Assembly (NCBI GenBank): GCA_964393815.1
Contig: CAYMUP010000007.1
Coordinates: 1 to 38,851 of the forward strand
Origin: JAGXIT01 sp964393815
GTDB taxonomy: Bacteria > Patescibacteriota > Saccharimonadia > Saccharimonadales > UBA4665
Reading direction: 5' to 3'
DNA: 38,851 nt
This document shows positions 32,160 to 38,851 of the stretch, piece after piece (the first letter of the stretch is position 1; each line of letters opens with the position of its first letter). Both the position numbers and the translations under genes were made by a program. The notes under the pieces are model-generated. The model did not search any database, was not told the origin of the DNA, and saw nothing but the letters and a program-made list of their open reading frames with translations.

Positions 32160-32936
32160 CTAGCGAATGTAGTAAATGACCTGGACAGTGTAGGTCAGTT
32201 CGTTTTGGCCGGGCTGGACTTCTAGACTAGCCGTGTCTCCAGCAGCCATGGTCTTTGCGCCCATACTCGACAACATTGGGTACCCCCCAAAACCGTAGCC
32301 GTCATCACTCACACTTTTGATTTTGCCGACTTTAAAGCCAAGGTTACCCGCTTGCTGATCTGCCTTGGCGCGCGCGTCTTTGGTGGCTGCATCGCGGCCT
32401 TTTGACTCCAACTCTTTGCGCTTTGCTTCACTAAAAGTGGCCTGCGGCGTTACAGCCCCAGTAGGATTGGTCGTCACCAGATAGTCTTGGGCTTTCTGAG
32501 CTGCCTCACGTGTATGTGTCGTGGCCGTTACTTGGAGCGAATAGGTATGTGTTTTGCTCTCTTGATCATAATAGTAATAGTCACGGTAACCCGTAGCATT
32601 TGTTTTGATATCTTTGTCGGCGACGCCGGCTTTTTTAAGCCCCGCGACAACTTCGCCGCTCTTGGCGGTTAGTTGTGCGAGTCCAGCCGCTTTATCGGCG
32701 TTTTTAAACTCATAGTTGGGGTAAAATACATATTCGTCTGGCTCTGCTTTCAGAGTGGTGGTGCCACTTACCTGCACCGTACGATCGCTGGTCTTTGAAG
32801 CACCGTCCCACGGTCGCCACGCTAGTAGCAGACCAACCGACAAAAGCGCCAGAACAGCCACAAGCCACCACGGATTTACACTAAGACTTAGTGTTTTGTT
32901 GTAGCTCGGCTTCGATTGGTTTGCTTGCTGATCCAT
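32160..32936 (-). CDS. SIMPL-domain (DUF541) protein, membrane anchored
   Basis: 258 aa. One N-terminal membrane helix (about residues 22-42) and an extracytoplasmic SIMPL domain: RTVQVSGTTTLKAEPDEYVFYP, then KKAGVADKDIKTNATGYRDYYYYDQESKTHTYSLQVT, AKRKELESKGRDAATKDARAKADQQAGNLGFKVGKIKSVSD, and a final QPGQNELTYTVQVIY strand. The domain's role is generally unknown (envelope stress in some bacteria). GGAGGG precedes the start. Confidence 0.88.
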   Translation of the reverse strand: MDQQANQSKPSYNKTLSLSVNPWWLVAVLALLSVGLLLAWRPWDGASKTSDRTVQVSGTTTLKAEPDEYVFYPNYEFKNADKAAGLAQLTAKSGEVVAGLKKAGVADKDIKTNATGYRDYYYYDQESKTHTYSLQVTATTHTREAAQKAQDYLVTTNPTGAVTPQATFSEAKRKELESKGRDAATKDARAKADQQAGNLGFKVGKIKSVSDDGYGFGGYPMLSSMGAKTMAAGDTASLEVQPGQNELTYTVQVIYYIR

Positions 32937-33002
32937 ACCCTACCCTCCATTGTTTATATCGTCATTGTGACTTAAGAGTGGCAAAAAGTAAACAGCGTTT
33001 GG

Positions 33003-33464
33003 CTAGTGGATGGCGTGGACGGTGTACGTTGTGGCGCCAGACGGACGAGTAATTTCCACCTCGTCGCCTTCTTTTTTACCGAGCAACGCCTGACCAATGG
33101 GAGATTCGTCAGAGATTTTCTGAGCAATTGGGTCAGCTTCGATAGTGCCCACGACCTGCACTACCATTTCTTTACCGCCCGCTTCTTTGAGGGTGACGGT
33201 AGAACCGAGGCAAACTTTTTGGCTTTTACTAGCGGTGATAAGCTCGACATTCGCGAGGATGTGTTCGATTTCGTCGAGACGACCCTCGATTCGCTCCTGG
33301 TCTTGACGCGCCGACTGGTATTCAGCGTTTTCAGCAAGATCACCCATCTCACGGGCGGTTTTGATTGCCTCTGCTGTTTGGACTCGTTTGGCACGCAGTT
33401 CTTCCTGCTCTTGTTCCAGCTCTGCGACACCATCTTTTGTCAAATGAAACTTCTTCACCATCAT
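33003..33464 (-). CDS. greA: Transcription elongation factor GreA
   Basis: 153 aa. Rescues backtracked RNA polymerase by stimulating transcript cleavage. The N-terminal coiled coil carries the acidic tip AREMGDLAENAEYQSARQDQ, and the C-terminal globular part has LGSTVTLKEAGGKEMVVQVVG and ISDESPIGQALLGKKEGDEVEI. An AAAGGAG lies 8 nt before the first of two adjacent ATGs (33464). proS is upstream with 122 bp between. Confidence 0.97.
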   Translation of the reverse strand: MMVKKFHLTKDGVAELEQEQEELRAKRVQTAEAIKTAREMGDLAENAEYQSARQDQERIEGRLDEIEHILANVELITASKSQKVCLGSTVTLKEAGGKEMVVQVVGTIEADPIAQKISDESPIGQALLGKKEGDEVEITRPSGATTYTVHAIH

Positions 33465-33586
33465 AGTGTTTTCTCCTTTTTGCTTGTCTCGTCTGCAAAT
33501 GTACGTTTATTGAATTCTTAGGGTTCTAATCCTTGACCAGCTACTGCCGAAAGTACCGCCACGTAGCTCGGCCTCATAGTACCTGT

Positions 33587-34840
33587 CTACACAGTTTTGG
33601 TCAATGCTTTTATGAGCTCGTCGGTCGTCATCATCTGCGAGTCAGCGGACACGCGCTCTTTGTACTCGTGCTTGCCGGCTTCGAGCGTCTTGGCACTTAC
33701 CACCACACGGTGTGGTAATCCAATAAGATCGGCGTCAGCAAACTTTTCACCCGGACGCTTGTCGCTGTCATCCCACAGCACGCTTACGCCTGCCGCCTCA
33801 AGCTCATCGTGTAGCCTAGCCGCCTCAGCCATCACTGCTTCGTCACTGCCAAGCGACGCAAGATACACGCGGTACGGAGCAATGCTGTCTGACCACACCA
33901 ACCCTCGCTCGTCGCTGTCTTTTTCGGCGATGACGCCCATTACACGGGTAATGCCGATGCCGTATGAACCAATGTAGAGCGACTGCAACTCGCCGTCTTG
34001 CCCCGTAAAATGTAGGTCCATTTCGTCGGTTTTCTGCGTACCAAAGTTGAAAATGTTGCCGACCTCTGCCGTCTTGACCTTTTCGAGTTCTTCTCGTGCT
34101 ATGCCGAGCTCTTTGACCGCGTCGTCCAGGACTTCTTCGTTGATGGCAACACCCTTCTCACGGTTGATATAAATGTAATCTTCGCCGGCATCACAAATAG
34201 TCTGGAATTCGTGGCTAAATTTGGTAAAAGCTCCGCCACTTGCAAATGTCACGAACGTGTCGTCGCCGATACCAAGCCGTGCATAGACACGCTTATAGGC
34301 TTCGATAGCTTCGTCGTAATATGCTGCTAGGTCTTCTGCACTCGCGTGGAAACTGTACATATCTTTCATGACAAACTCGCGGCCGCGCATGATGCCGCTT
34401 TTGGCGCGCAATTCATTGCGCATCTTAGTCTGGAACTGGTAGAGGCTAACCGGCAGGTCTTTGTAGCTATGTACGTACTGCTTCATCATCTCAACGATGG
34501 GCTCTTCGTGGCTCCAGCCCAACCCAACCTCAGTCTCGTCTTGTAGCCGCGTCTTGAACCAAATATCAACGATCTCGTCGCTCCATCGCCCTGTGCGTTC
34601 CCACACGGCTTTATTTTGCAAACTCGTCATAATGAGCTCGTTGCTGCGGATAGCGTTCATTTCTTCGCGCACGACGCGCTTGATGTTTTCGACCACCCTG
34701 AGCCCAAGCGGCAAATAGGCGTACGCGCCCGCCATTTCTTTGTAGACATAGCCTGCGCGGATGAGCAGCTGGGCGTTTTTAGCCACTTCGTCGGCAGGCG
34801 CTTGTTTGAGTGTTTTGGTAAAAAGCTGGGATGTTTTCAC
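33587..34840 (-). CDS. proS: Prolyl-tRNA synthetase lacking the editing insertion
   Basis: 417 aa. The bacterial-type N-terminus (KTSQLFTKTLKQAPADEVAKNAQLLIRAGYVYKEMAGAYAYLPLG), class II motif 2 with QFQTKMRNELRAKSGIMRGREFVMKDMYSFH, and motif 3 in GSYGIGITRVMGVIAEKDSDERGLVW are clear, followed by the anticodon-binding domain. The roughly 180-residue INS editing domain between motifs 2 and 3 is absent, as in short alphaproteobacterial ProRS, so misacylated Ala-tRNA-Pro must be cleared otherwise or tolerated. The start is GTG at 34840 (aligning with the usual MRTSQ), with AAAAAGGA upstream; this GTG is part of the dispersed repeat. Confidence 0.95.
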   Translation of the reverse strand: MKTSQLFTKTLKQAPADEVAKNAQLLIRAGYVYKEMAGAYAYLPLGLRVVENIKRVVREEMNAIRSNELIMTSLQNKAVWERTGRWSDEIVDIWFKTRLQDETEVGLGWSHEEPIVEMMKQYVHSYKDLPVSLYQFQTKMRNELRAKSGIMRGREFVMKDMYSFHASAEDLAAYYDEAIEAYKRVYARLGIGDDTFVTFASGGAFTKFSHEFQTICDAGEDYIYINREKGVAINEEVLDDAVKELGIAREELEKVKTAEVGNIFNFGTQKTDEMDLHFTGQDGELQSLYIGSYGIGITRVMGVIAEKDSDERGLVWSDSIAPYRVYLASLGSDEAVMAEAARLHDELEAAGVSVLWDDSDKRPGEKFADADLIGLPHRVVVSAKTLEAGKHEYKERVSADSQMMTTDELIKALTKTV

Positions 34841-34880
34841 TTGGGATTCCTTTTTAACAGATTAGAGTTTCACTTGGTTG
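34835..34880 (+). repeat. Dispersed TTTCAC element, locus 7 (proS start region)
   Basis: TTTCACTTGGGAT (34835) and TTTCACTTGGTTG (34868), 33 bp apart. The minus frame reads QVKL-stop-SVKKE-SQVK, and the proS GTG start is the Val codon of the last SQVK. The stop codon shows the frame is not kept by coding selection upstream of proS. Confidence 0.6.
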
Positions 34881-34894
34881 GTTAAAATGAAAAA

Positions 34895-34948
34895 TTACCG
34901 CCGGAGCGGGATCGTCGAGAAAGCTACTGGCAGAAGCTGGCTTATCAT
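34895..34948 (-). CDS. Possible 17-aa leader peptide upstream of proS
   Basis: MISQLLPVAFSTIPLRR starts 9 nt after TACAAT (34958-34963) and ends 54 nt before proS, followed by a small GC stem (CCGC/GCGG) and T-rich sequence. It contains two proline codons, so a translation-coupled attenuation of proS is conceivable. Evidence is only positional. Confidence 0.3.
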   Translation of the reverse strand: MISQLLPVAFSTIPLRR

Positions 34949-34957
34949 GTTGCTTTG

Positions 34958-34963
34958 ATTGTA
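34958..34963 (-). promoter_or_regulatory. proS promoter, -10 box
   Basis: Minus strand TACAAT after the end of the CPBP protease gene, about 118 nt before the proS GTG; no convincing -35. Confidence 0.4.
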
Positions 34964-34994
34964 CCTTACCCGCCCCAGTTTCGCTAGAAAAAAG

Positions 34995-35771
34995 CTACTT
35001 GGCGAGGAAAAGTGCGGCGAAAGCGATGAAGTTTTTGAGCATATGCACGCCCACACCTGCCCAGATACTGCCGGTTTTTTCTCGGAGCACACAAAGCACA
35101 AAAGACAATACAAACGTGTCGATCGCCGCTATCCAAAGTGGTGGCGCGCCGCTTCCAAACTGCAGGTGCCCGACTGCAAAAAGAATGCTGGTGAGCAGCA
35201 CGGCGTAACGCGCACGCAACAATGATCGAAGGTTGGTGTATAAGAATCCTCTAAAAAGCACTTCTTCGGCAAGTGGCGCAAGCACAACGAGACTTACAAG
35301 CGTGAGGATAAGCTCGCCTGGCGCATGCGCACCGTCAAAGCCAATTTGTTGTTTTTGTTCTAGGTCTATACTGGGAACAAAATTGTAAATGAGTGCTGCG
35401 ATCAACATGTAACCCACCATATAAACAGCCATGCCGAAAAGTGCCCAACCGAGATACCGAATATGCGGTTTGTCGAGACCGATGTCGCGCAGGTGCAAGC
35501 GCTGAGCAAAACGCACGTAGGCATACACGCCAAAAATCGTCAGCGTTTCAGCGAGCAGTACGAAGCCAAACTGAGCAGCGATGGATTGTTGCGCCCAAGT
35601 AGCCGCATCGCCAGTGGATAGGTTTTTAAAAAATACCCCGACCGCTACCAGCAAAAAACCGGCCGCGAGCTGTGCAAGCAAAAACATGGCAAGCCCATAT
35701 ACTACCGCGAGAACGACCCAACGTAGTCTTGGTCGCTCAGGTACGCTAGGCTGCTCGCCTTGGTCAACCAT
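34995..35771 (-). CDS. CPBP-family intramembrane metalloprotease
   Basis: 258 aa with six to eight membrane segments. The signature EExxxR is APLAEEVLFRGFLY near residue 170, with later His-containing motifs in ILFAVGHLQFG and VGVHMLKN, as in CAAX prenyl protease 2 / bacteriocin-processing relatives. Substrate unknown. ATG 35771 lies 8 bp after the rseP stop, so it is co-transcribed with that site-2 protease; an ATG further upstream (35849) would sit inside rseP. Confidence 0.9.
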   Translation of the reverse strand: MVDQGEQPSVPERPRLRWVVLAVVYGLAMFLLAQLAAGFLLVAVGVFFKNLSTGDAATWAQQSIAAQFGFVLLAETLTIFGVYAYVRFAQRLHLRDIGLDKPHIRYLGWALFGMAVYMVGYMLIAALIYNFVPSIDLEQKQQIGFDGAHAPGELILTLVSLVVLAPLAEEVLFRGFLYTNLRSLLRARYAVLLTSILFAVGHLQFGSGAPPLWIAAIDTFVLSFVLCVLREKTGSIWAGVGVHMLKNFIAFAALFLAK

Positions 35772-35779
35772 AAGGTAGT

Positions 35780-36955
35780 TTAGAAAAACCTCTTTACGTC
35801 GACGATGGTGATGAGGACGATGAGCGCTAGAAGCGCCATAAAGCTCCATCCAACGATGGATTCTTCCATCTTGGGGGTTAGTCTCTTGGCTTTTGTGAAG
35901 CGGCTAAGCAGCATCATATAAAGCCTGCCGCCGTCGAGCGCCGGGATAGGCAAAACATTCATAATTGCAAGCGTCAGCGACAAAATGGCGATGATGAAAA
36001 TCAAAAACGGCACACCGAGTGTCCCCATTTCTTTAAGGACCATGTAAATACCGACTGGCCCTGATACCTGACTGCTTGCTTCGGTTTGGGCATTTTGCCG
36101 TGCCACAGTATTGCCTGTAACTCCTCCAGCAATAATGCCGCCCAGTCCTTGCAGCGCGTGCCAGAGACCAGCGAGTGTCATCTTGGTAAGTTGCGCGGTC
36201 AGGCCAACGGCAACCACGGGCGCTGACCAAGTAGAACGTTTGATTTGATACTCGAACGGCACAACACCAAGGTACCCTTTGGGTTTACTGGTTTTTTGGC
36301 TGGCCGTCACCGTTTTTTCATCTAGAAGCTGCGCGGTTGTGTTTTTGGCTGCCCCTTGACGCGTGTAGGTTATGGTGACTTTTTTGCCCGCAAACTGTTT
36401 CGTTGCTTTGCTCATAGGTGTCTCGCCAATATTGACGGTTGTGACGCCATCGGAAATGCCCGTAACGATATCGAGACGATTGAGACCGGCTTTATCTGCC
36501 GGAGAGCCAGACTCAACTTGCCCAATCAGCACGTTTTGACTCGTAACTTTTGTGTCACTTTTGACCGTAAACTGGTCGGGTAACATGGCCGGTATGTGCG
36601 GCATACCAAACCACGCAAGCAGCGTAAAGAGCCCCAGCGCCGTAACGAGATTTACGAATACGCCCGCCAGCATTATCTTGGTTTTAGCCCAGTCGCTGGC
36701 TGCCCCAAAAGTACCCTTGCCCGTGTCAGAGTCGTGCTCGCCTTTTAGCTTAACGAAACCACCGAGAGGTAGGAGGTTTATCGTAAAATCCCAACCACCT
36801 TTCATCTTTTTGCCCCAGATTTTGGGTGGGAAAAAGATGCCAAATTCCTCGGCTTTAACCCCGTTTCGCTTGGCTGCCCAGAAATGTCCGAGCTCGTGGG
36901 CAATAACCAAGCCGATAAAGAGCAAAAGGCCCACTATAAGTAAAAATATCCCCAT
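35780..36955 (-). CDS. rseP: RIP/site-2 intramembrane zinc metalloprotease (RseP family)
   Basis: 391 aa. Zinc motif HELGH at residues 20-24 in the first membrane helix, a PDZ domain (about 140-200, QVESGSPADKAGLNRLDIVTGI), and the third ligand motif NVLPIPALDGGRL near residue 345, then a last membrane helix. It cleaves membrane-embedded substrates such as anti-sigma factors or signal-peptide remnants; no anti-sigma factor is in the window. ATG 36955 follows TGCTATACT by 9 nt. Confidence 0.95.
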   Translation of the reverse strand: MGIFLLIVGLLLFIGLVIAHELGHFWAAKRNGVKAEEFGIFFPPKIWGKKMKGGWDFTINLLPLGGFVKLKGEHDSDTGKGTFGAASDWAKTKIMLAGVFVNLVTALGLFTLLAWFGMPHIPAMLPDQFTVKSDTKVTSQNVLIGQVESGSPADKAGLNRLDIVTGISDGVTTVNIGETPMSKATKQFAGKKVTITYTRQGAAKNTTAQLLDEKTVTASQKTSKPKGYLGVVPFEYQIKRSTWSAPVVAVGLTAQLTKMTLAGLWHALQGLGGIIAGGVTGNTVARQNAQTEASSQVSGPVGIYMVLKEMGTLGVPFLIFIIAILSLTLAIMNVLPIPALDGGRLYMMLLSRFTKAKRLTPKMEESIVGWSFMALLALIVLITIVDVKRFF

Positions 36956-36964
36956 ATGCTTAAA

Positions 36965-36970
36965 AGTATA
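36965..36970 (-). promoter_or_regulatory. rseP promoter, extended -10 (leaderless)
   Basis: Minus strand TGCTATACT, 9 nt before ATG 36955; same form as the ctpA promoter. Confidence 0.5.
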
Positions 36971-37015
36971 GCAGTAAGCAGGCTAGGATCTAAACAGTAA
37001 GACCTACTGACTTAA

Positions 37016-38044
37016 TTATTTATTACTAAATAGACGTGACACAGAGCCGCCACTCAGTATCTCAAAGAGTGCTCTACCGATTAACGGTGCTATGGGCAGC
37101 ACGGTGAGCTTATCGCCAAGGTGCTTTTTGGCCATTTCAACAGGTAGCGTATCGGTAACAATTATGCGGTCTACGTCATCACTTGCGAGACGCTCTAGGG
37201 CTTTACCCGAAAATAGTCCGTGAGTGGCGGCAGCAATGACCTCTTTAGCGCCCGAGTCTTGTTTCAGGCTGCGTGCGGCAGATACCAGTGTCCCCGCCGT
37301 ATCAATCATGTCATCGACTAAAATACACGTCAGCCCTCCAACAGTTGTTAGCCTATGCGTTCGGGTTATCTCACTGCTATTTGAAGGATCCCTCTGTTTC
37401 GCCAAAAAGTCGACAGAGGTCCCATGCACCCTCCCATACTGAAGTGACTCTTTCAAGCGACCCTCGTCTGGTGCGACAAAAATATATTTTGCCGGTTCGA
37501 TTACAATTTTTCCAAGCTCACTTGAAATAATCGGCATCGCCTCAAGGTTGTCAAAAGGCCTATCAGTAATTGCTTGGATTTGCTTAGAATGTAAGTCAAC
37601 GGCTACTAGCGCAGACATTCCCATAGCTTCAAGCGTCCGAATGTGCACCCTTGCGCCAACTGACTCTCTAGGGAGAGCCATTCGATCCCCTCTAGCATAA
37701 GGAAGATGAGCCTCAACAACGTATATTTTATGTGCGCTGGAGCCGCGCGCCCCGTCCACAAGGTGCAGTACAGATTGGATATTATCATTTTGGCTCCAAA
37801 CAGCGCCAGATTCATCCCTTGTTCCACTTACACCCGTGCTTAAGATAACAACGTCTTTCCCGCGAACTGACTCAGTGTACCTGGTATACACTTCCCCGTT
37901 TGGGAAAATTCGTACATCCACTGGAGACAAGGGTATCCCCATGATAGAGGCTACTTCTTGGGCCAAATGAGGATGAGAATGGTTGGCGACAAGGACGGTT
38001 TGTTGTTTTTGTTCATCCGAGAGTTGCTCAGGTGTTGAGAACAT
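37016..38044 (-). CDS. prs: Ribose-phosphate pyrophosphokinase
   Basis: Makes PRPP from ribose 5-phosphate and ATP. 342 aa. Recognisable parts: VLVANHSHPHLAQEVASIMGIPLSPVDVRIFPNGEVYTRY, PYARGDRM (usual PYxxYARQD), VAVDLHSKQIQAI, and the PRPP loop CILVDDMIDTAGTL. It is about 25 residues longer than typical, with an extra segment around GVSGTRDESGAVWSQNDN. It starts 4 bp after the frr stop, so it is in one operon with frr. Confidence 0.93.
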   Translation of the reverse strand: MFSTPEQLSDEQKQQTVLVANHSHPHLAQEVASIMGIPLSPVDVRIFPNGEVYTRYTESVRGKDVVILSTGVSGTRDESGAVWSQNDNIQSVLHLVDGARGSSAHKIYVVEAHLPYARGDRMALPRESVGARVHIRTLEAMGMSALVAVDLHSKQIQAITDRPFDNLEAMPIISSELGKIVIEPAKYIFVAPDEGRLKESLQYGRVHGTSVDFLAKQRDPSNSSEITRTHRLTTVGGLTCILVDDMIDTAGTLVSAARSLKQDSGAKEVIAAATHGLFSGKALERLASDDVDRIIVTDTLPVEMAKKHLGDKLTVLPIAPLIGRALFEILSGGSVSRLFSNK

Positions 38045-38048
38045 GCCG

Positions 38049-38612
38049 CTACACTTTCATGATTTCGGCTTCTTTAGCCTTGCTTGCAGCCTCCACTTCG
38101 CTGCGTGTTTTTTGCACTGCATCTTCAACCTGAGCGCTCAAGCGTTTTGCATCGTCTTCGCCAAGCTCTTTGTCTTTTTTGGCTTTGTCGATCGCATCCA
38201 TCGCGTCGTGACGAATGTTGCGCACGGCGATCATAGCGTCTTCTTGCTTGCCGCCCAGATTTTTGACGATTTCGCGGCGACGCTCTTCAGTCAGAGCTGG
38301 AATAGGTACGCGCACAACGCGTCCATCGTCACTGGGGTTGAGCCCTAGCGATGGATTCTCCCTGATGGCACTTGCAATTGCCTGTAAGTTACCGGGATCA
38401 AACGGTGTGATTTGTAACAGCTGTGCTTCCGGCGCAATAACATTTGCTACCTGGTTGAGTGGCGTAGGTGCTCCGTACGCTTCCACCATTACCCCATCAA
38501 GCATGCTGGCACTGGCACGACCCGTACGCAAGCTTTTGAGCTGCTCATGGTAGTGCTCTACCGCACCCGTTAGTTTCTTTTTGGCCTCATCGACCGCACT
38601 TTGTGGATTCAT
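38049..38612 (-). CDS. frr: Ribosome recycling factor
   Basis: 187 aa; with EF-G splits post-termination ribosomes. Signatures: LKSLRTGRASASMLDGVMVEAYG, TPLNQVANVIAPEAQLLQITPFD, NPSDDGRVVRVPIPALTEERRREIVK and a C-terminal helix. AAGGGGAG precedes ATG 38612 and TATACT lies at 38634-38639. tsf lies just upstream, the common tsf-frr order (pyrH is not between them here). Confidence 0.97.
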   Translation of the reverse strand: MNPQSAVDEAKKKLTGAVEHYHEQLKSLRTGRASASMLDGVMVEAYGAPTPLNQVANVIAPEAQLLQITPFDPGNLQAIASAIRENPSLGLNPSDDGRVVRVPIPALTEERRREIVKNLGGKQEDAMIAVRNIRHDAMDAIDKAKKDKELGEDDAKRLSAQVEDAVQKTRSEVEAASKAKEAEIMKV

Positions 38613-38633
38613 AGTTCTCCCCTTCTAACTGTT

Positions 38634-38639
38634 AGTATA
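38634..38639 (-). promoter_or_regulatory. frr promoter, -10 box
   Basis: Minus strand TATACT, with a short leader of about 15-20 nt that contains the Shine-Dalgarno AAGGGGAG (38615-38624). No clear -35. Confidence 0.4.
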
Positions 38640-38647
38640 CAAGAAAG

Positions 38648-38668
38648 CGACAGAAACAACTCCTGTCG
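38648..38668 (-). terminator. Likely tsf terminator hairpin
   Basis: CGACAG (38648-38653) pairs with CTGTCG (38663-38668), with a 9-nt loop, right after the tsf stop. On minus it is followed by CTTTCTTG, a weak U-tract. Confidence 0.4.
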
Positions 38669-38690
38669 TTTTCTAAATGGTTTGCTTTCG

Positions 38691-38851
38691 TTAAGCTACT
38701 TCGCCAAGGGCGATGCGGCTAAAGCGGCGGACTACGATGTTTTCGCCAAGTTTCGCAATGTGCTCTTTGACGTGTTGACCAACGGTTACATCTGGATTTT
38801 TGATGAAAGGCTGATCGAGCAAGCAGCGTTCTGCAAAGTATTTTGCCAGCT
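38691..38851 (-). CDS. tsf: Elongation factor Ts, C-terminal part (partial)
   Basis: Only the last 53 codons are present; the gene continues past the right edge. The translated end LAKYFAERCLLDQPFIKNPDVTVGQHVKEHIAKLGENIVVRRFSRIALGEVA matches the EF-Ts C-terminus (CLLxQPFxKDPxxTVxxxxKExIAKLGENIxVRRFxRxxLGE). EF-Ts exchanges GDP for GTP on EF-Tu. Stop TAA at 38691-38693. Confidence 0.93.
   Translation of the reverse strand, partial: LAKYFAERCLLDQPFIKNPDVTVGQHVKEHIAKLGENIVVRRFSRIALGEVA

Noticed and set aside
33500..33586. tRNA-like GGTTCTAATCC word near 33521
   Set aside because: No acceptor, D or anticodon arm pairs around it on either strand.
413..34880. The TTTCAC repeats as a CRISPR array
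   Set aside because: At each locus there are only two or three units, the conserved part is about 13 bp, the loci are dispersed over 34 kb, and no cas genes are present.
1..38851. Prophage, insertion sequence or plasmid functions
   Set aside because: No transposase, integrase, phage structural or replication genes were recognised in either strand.

Overview
The window is an almost gap-free stretch of bacterial chromosome from what looks like a small-genome Candidate Phyla Radiation organism, most likely Saccharibacteria (TM7) or a close relative. This rests on gene content and divergence, not on a marker search: short divergent core proteins (ProRS without its editing insertion, divergent LysRS, RecO without zinc cysteines), a TM2/pilin-like fusion, FtsEX beside a PcsB-like CHAP hydrolase, and no biosynthetic genes beyond pyrG and prs. 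UGA is a stop codon (several genes end in TGA and prfB is intact), which argues against the UGA-glycine lineages (Absconditabacteria, Gracilibacteria). No tRNA, rRNA, insertion sequence, prophage or CRISPR array was seen.

Layout. Nearly all genes are on the minus strand; only trm11-like, rpmA, femX-like and a CDP-alcohol phosphatidyltransferase are on plus. From the left: glyS (partial); a pseudo-kinase / pseudo-receiver / recO operon; a membrane protein; xseAB with a membrane-anchored methyltransferase and an LPG-synthase-like flippase; a divergent palindromic promoter to trm11-like; rpmA behind a long structured leader; an accessory island of three unrecognised genes (7.7-10.5 kb); a stand-alone response regulator; pyrG; ctpA; femX-like; an intergenic repeat island (15.2-15.66 kb); the division module ftsE-ftsX-pcsB; a methyltransferase; prfB and an M16 peptidase; secA; serS-hpf; a Cas4-like nuclease; a TM2/pilin-like protein; a HAD phosphatase; lysS with two overlapping small genes; the phosphatidyltransferase; a SIMPL protein; greA; proS; rseP with a CPBP protease; frr-prs; and the end of tsf.

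Functional themes are translation (glyS, serS, lysS, proS, rpmA, prfB, frr, tsf, hpf), envelope growth and proteolysis (FtsEX-PcsB, FemX-like, CtpA, RseP, CPBP, M16, SecA), DNA repair (recO, xseAB, Cas4-like nuclease) and nucleotide supply (pyrG, prs).

Two genome-wide signals stand out. First, about fourteen genes or operons have a -10 box (TATAAT, TACAAT, TATACT and similar) ending only 6-9 nt before the start codon, which predicts leaderless mRNAs for first genes, while many internal genes carry Shine-Dalgarno sequences. Second, a dispersed element built on TTTCACCTGGGAT occurs at seven loci, always in the same chromosomal orientation. At most loci it is paired with a second copy 33 bp away, and it reads as (S/N)(Q/E)VK in one preserved frame even where it is intergenic or antisense. 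It contributes an N-terminal extension to glyS, matches the xseA C-terminus, and contains the proS start codon. This repeat family is the best candidate for something undescribed.
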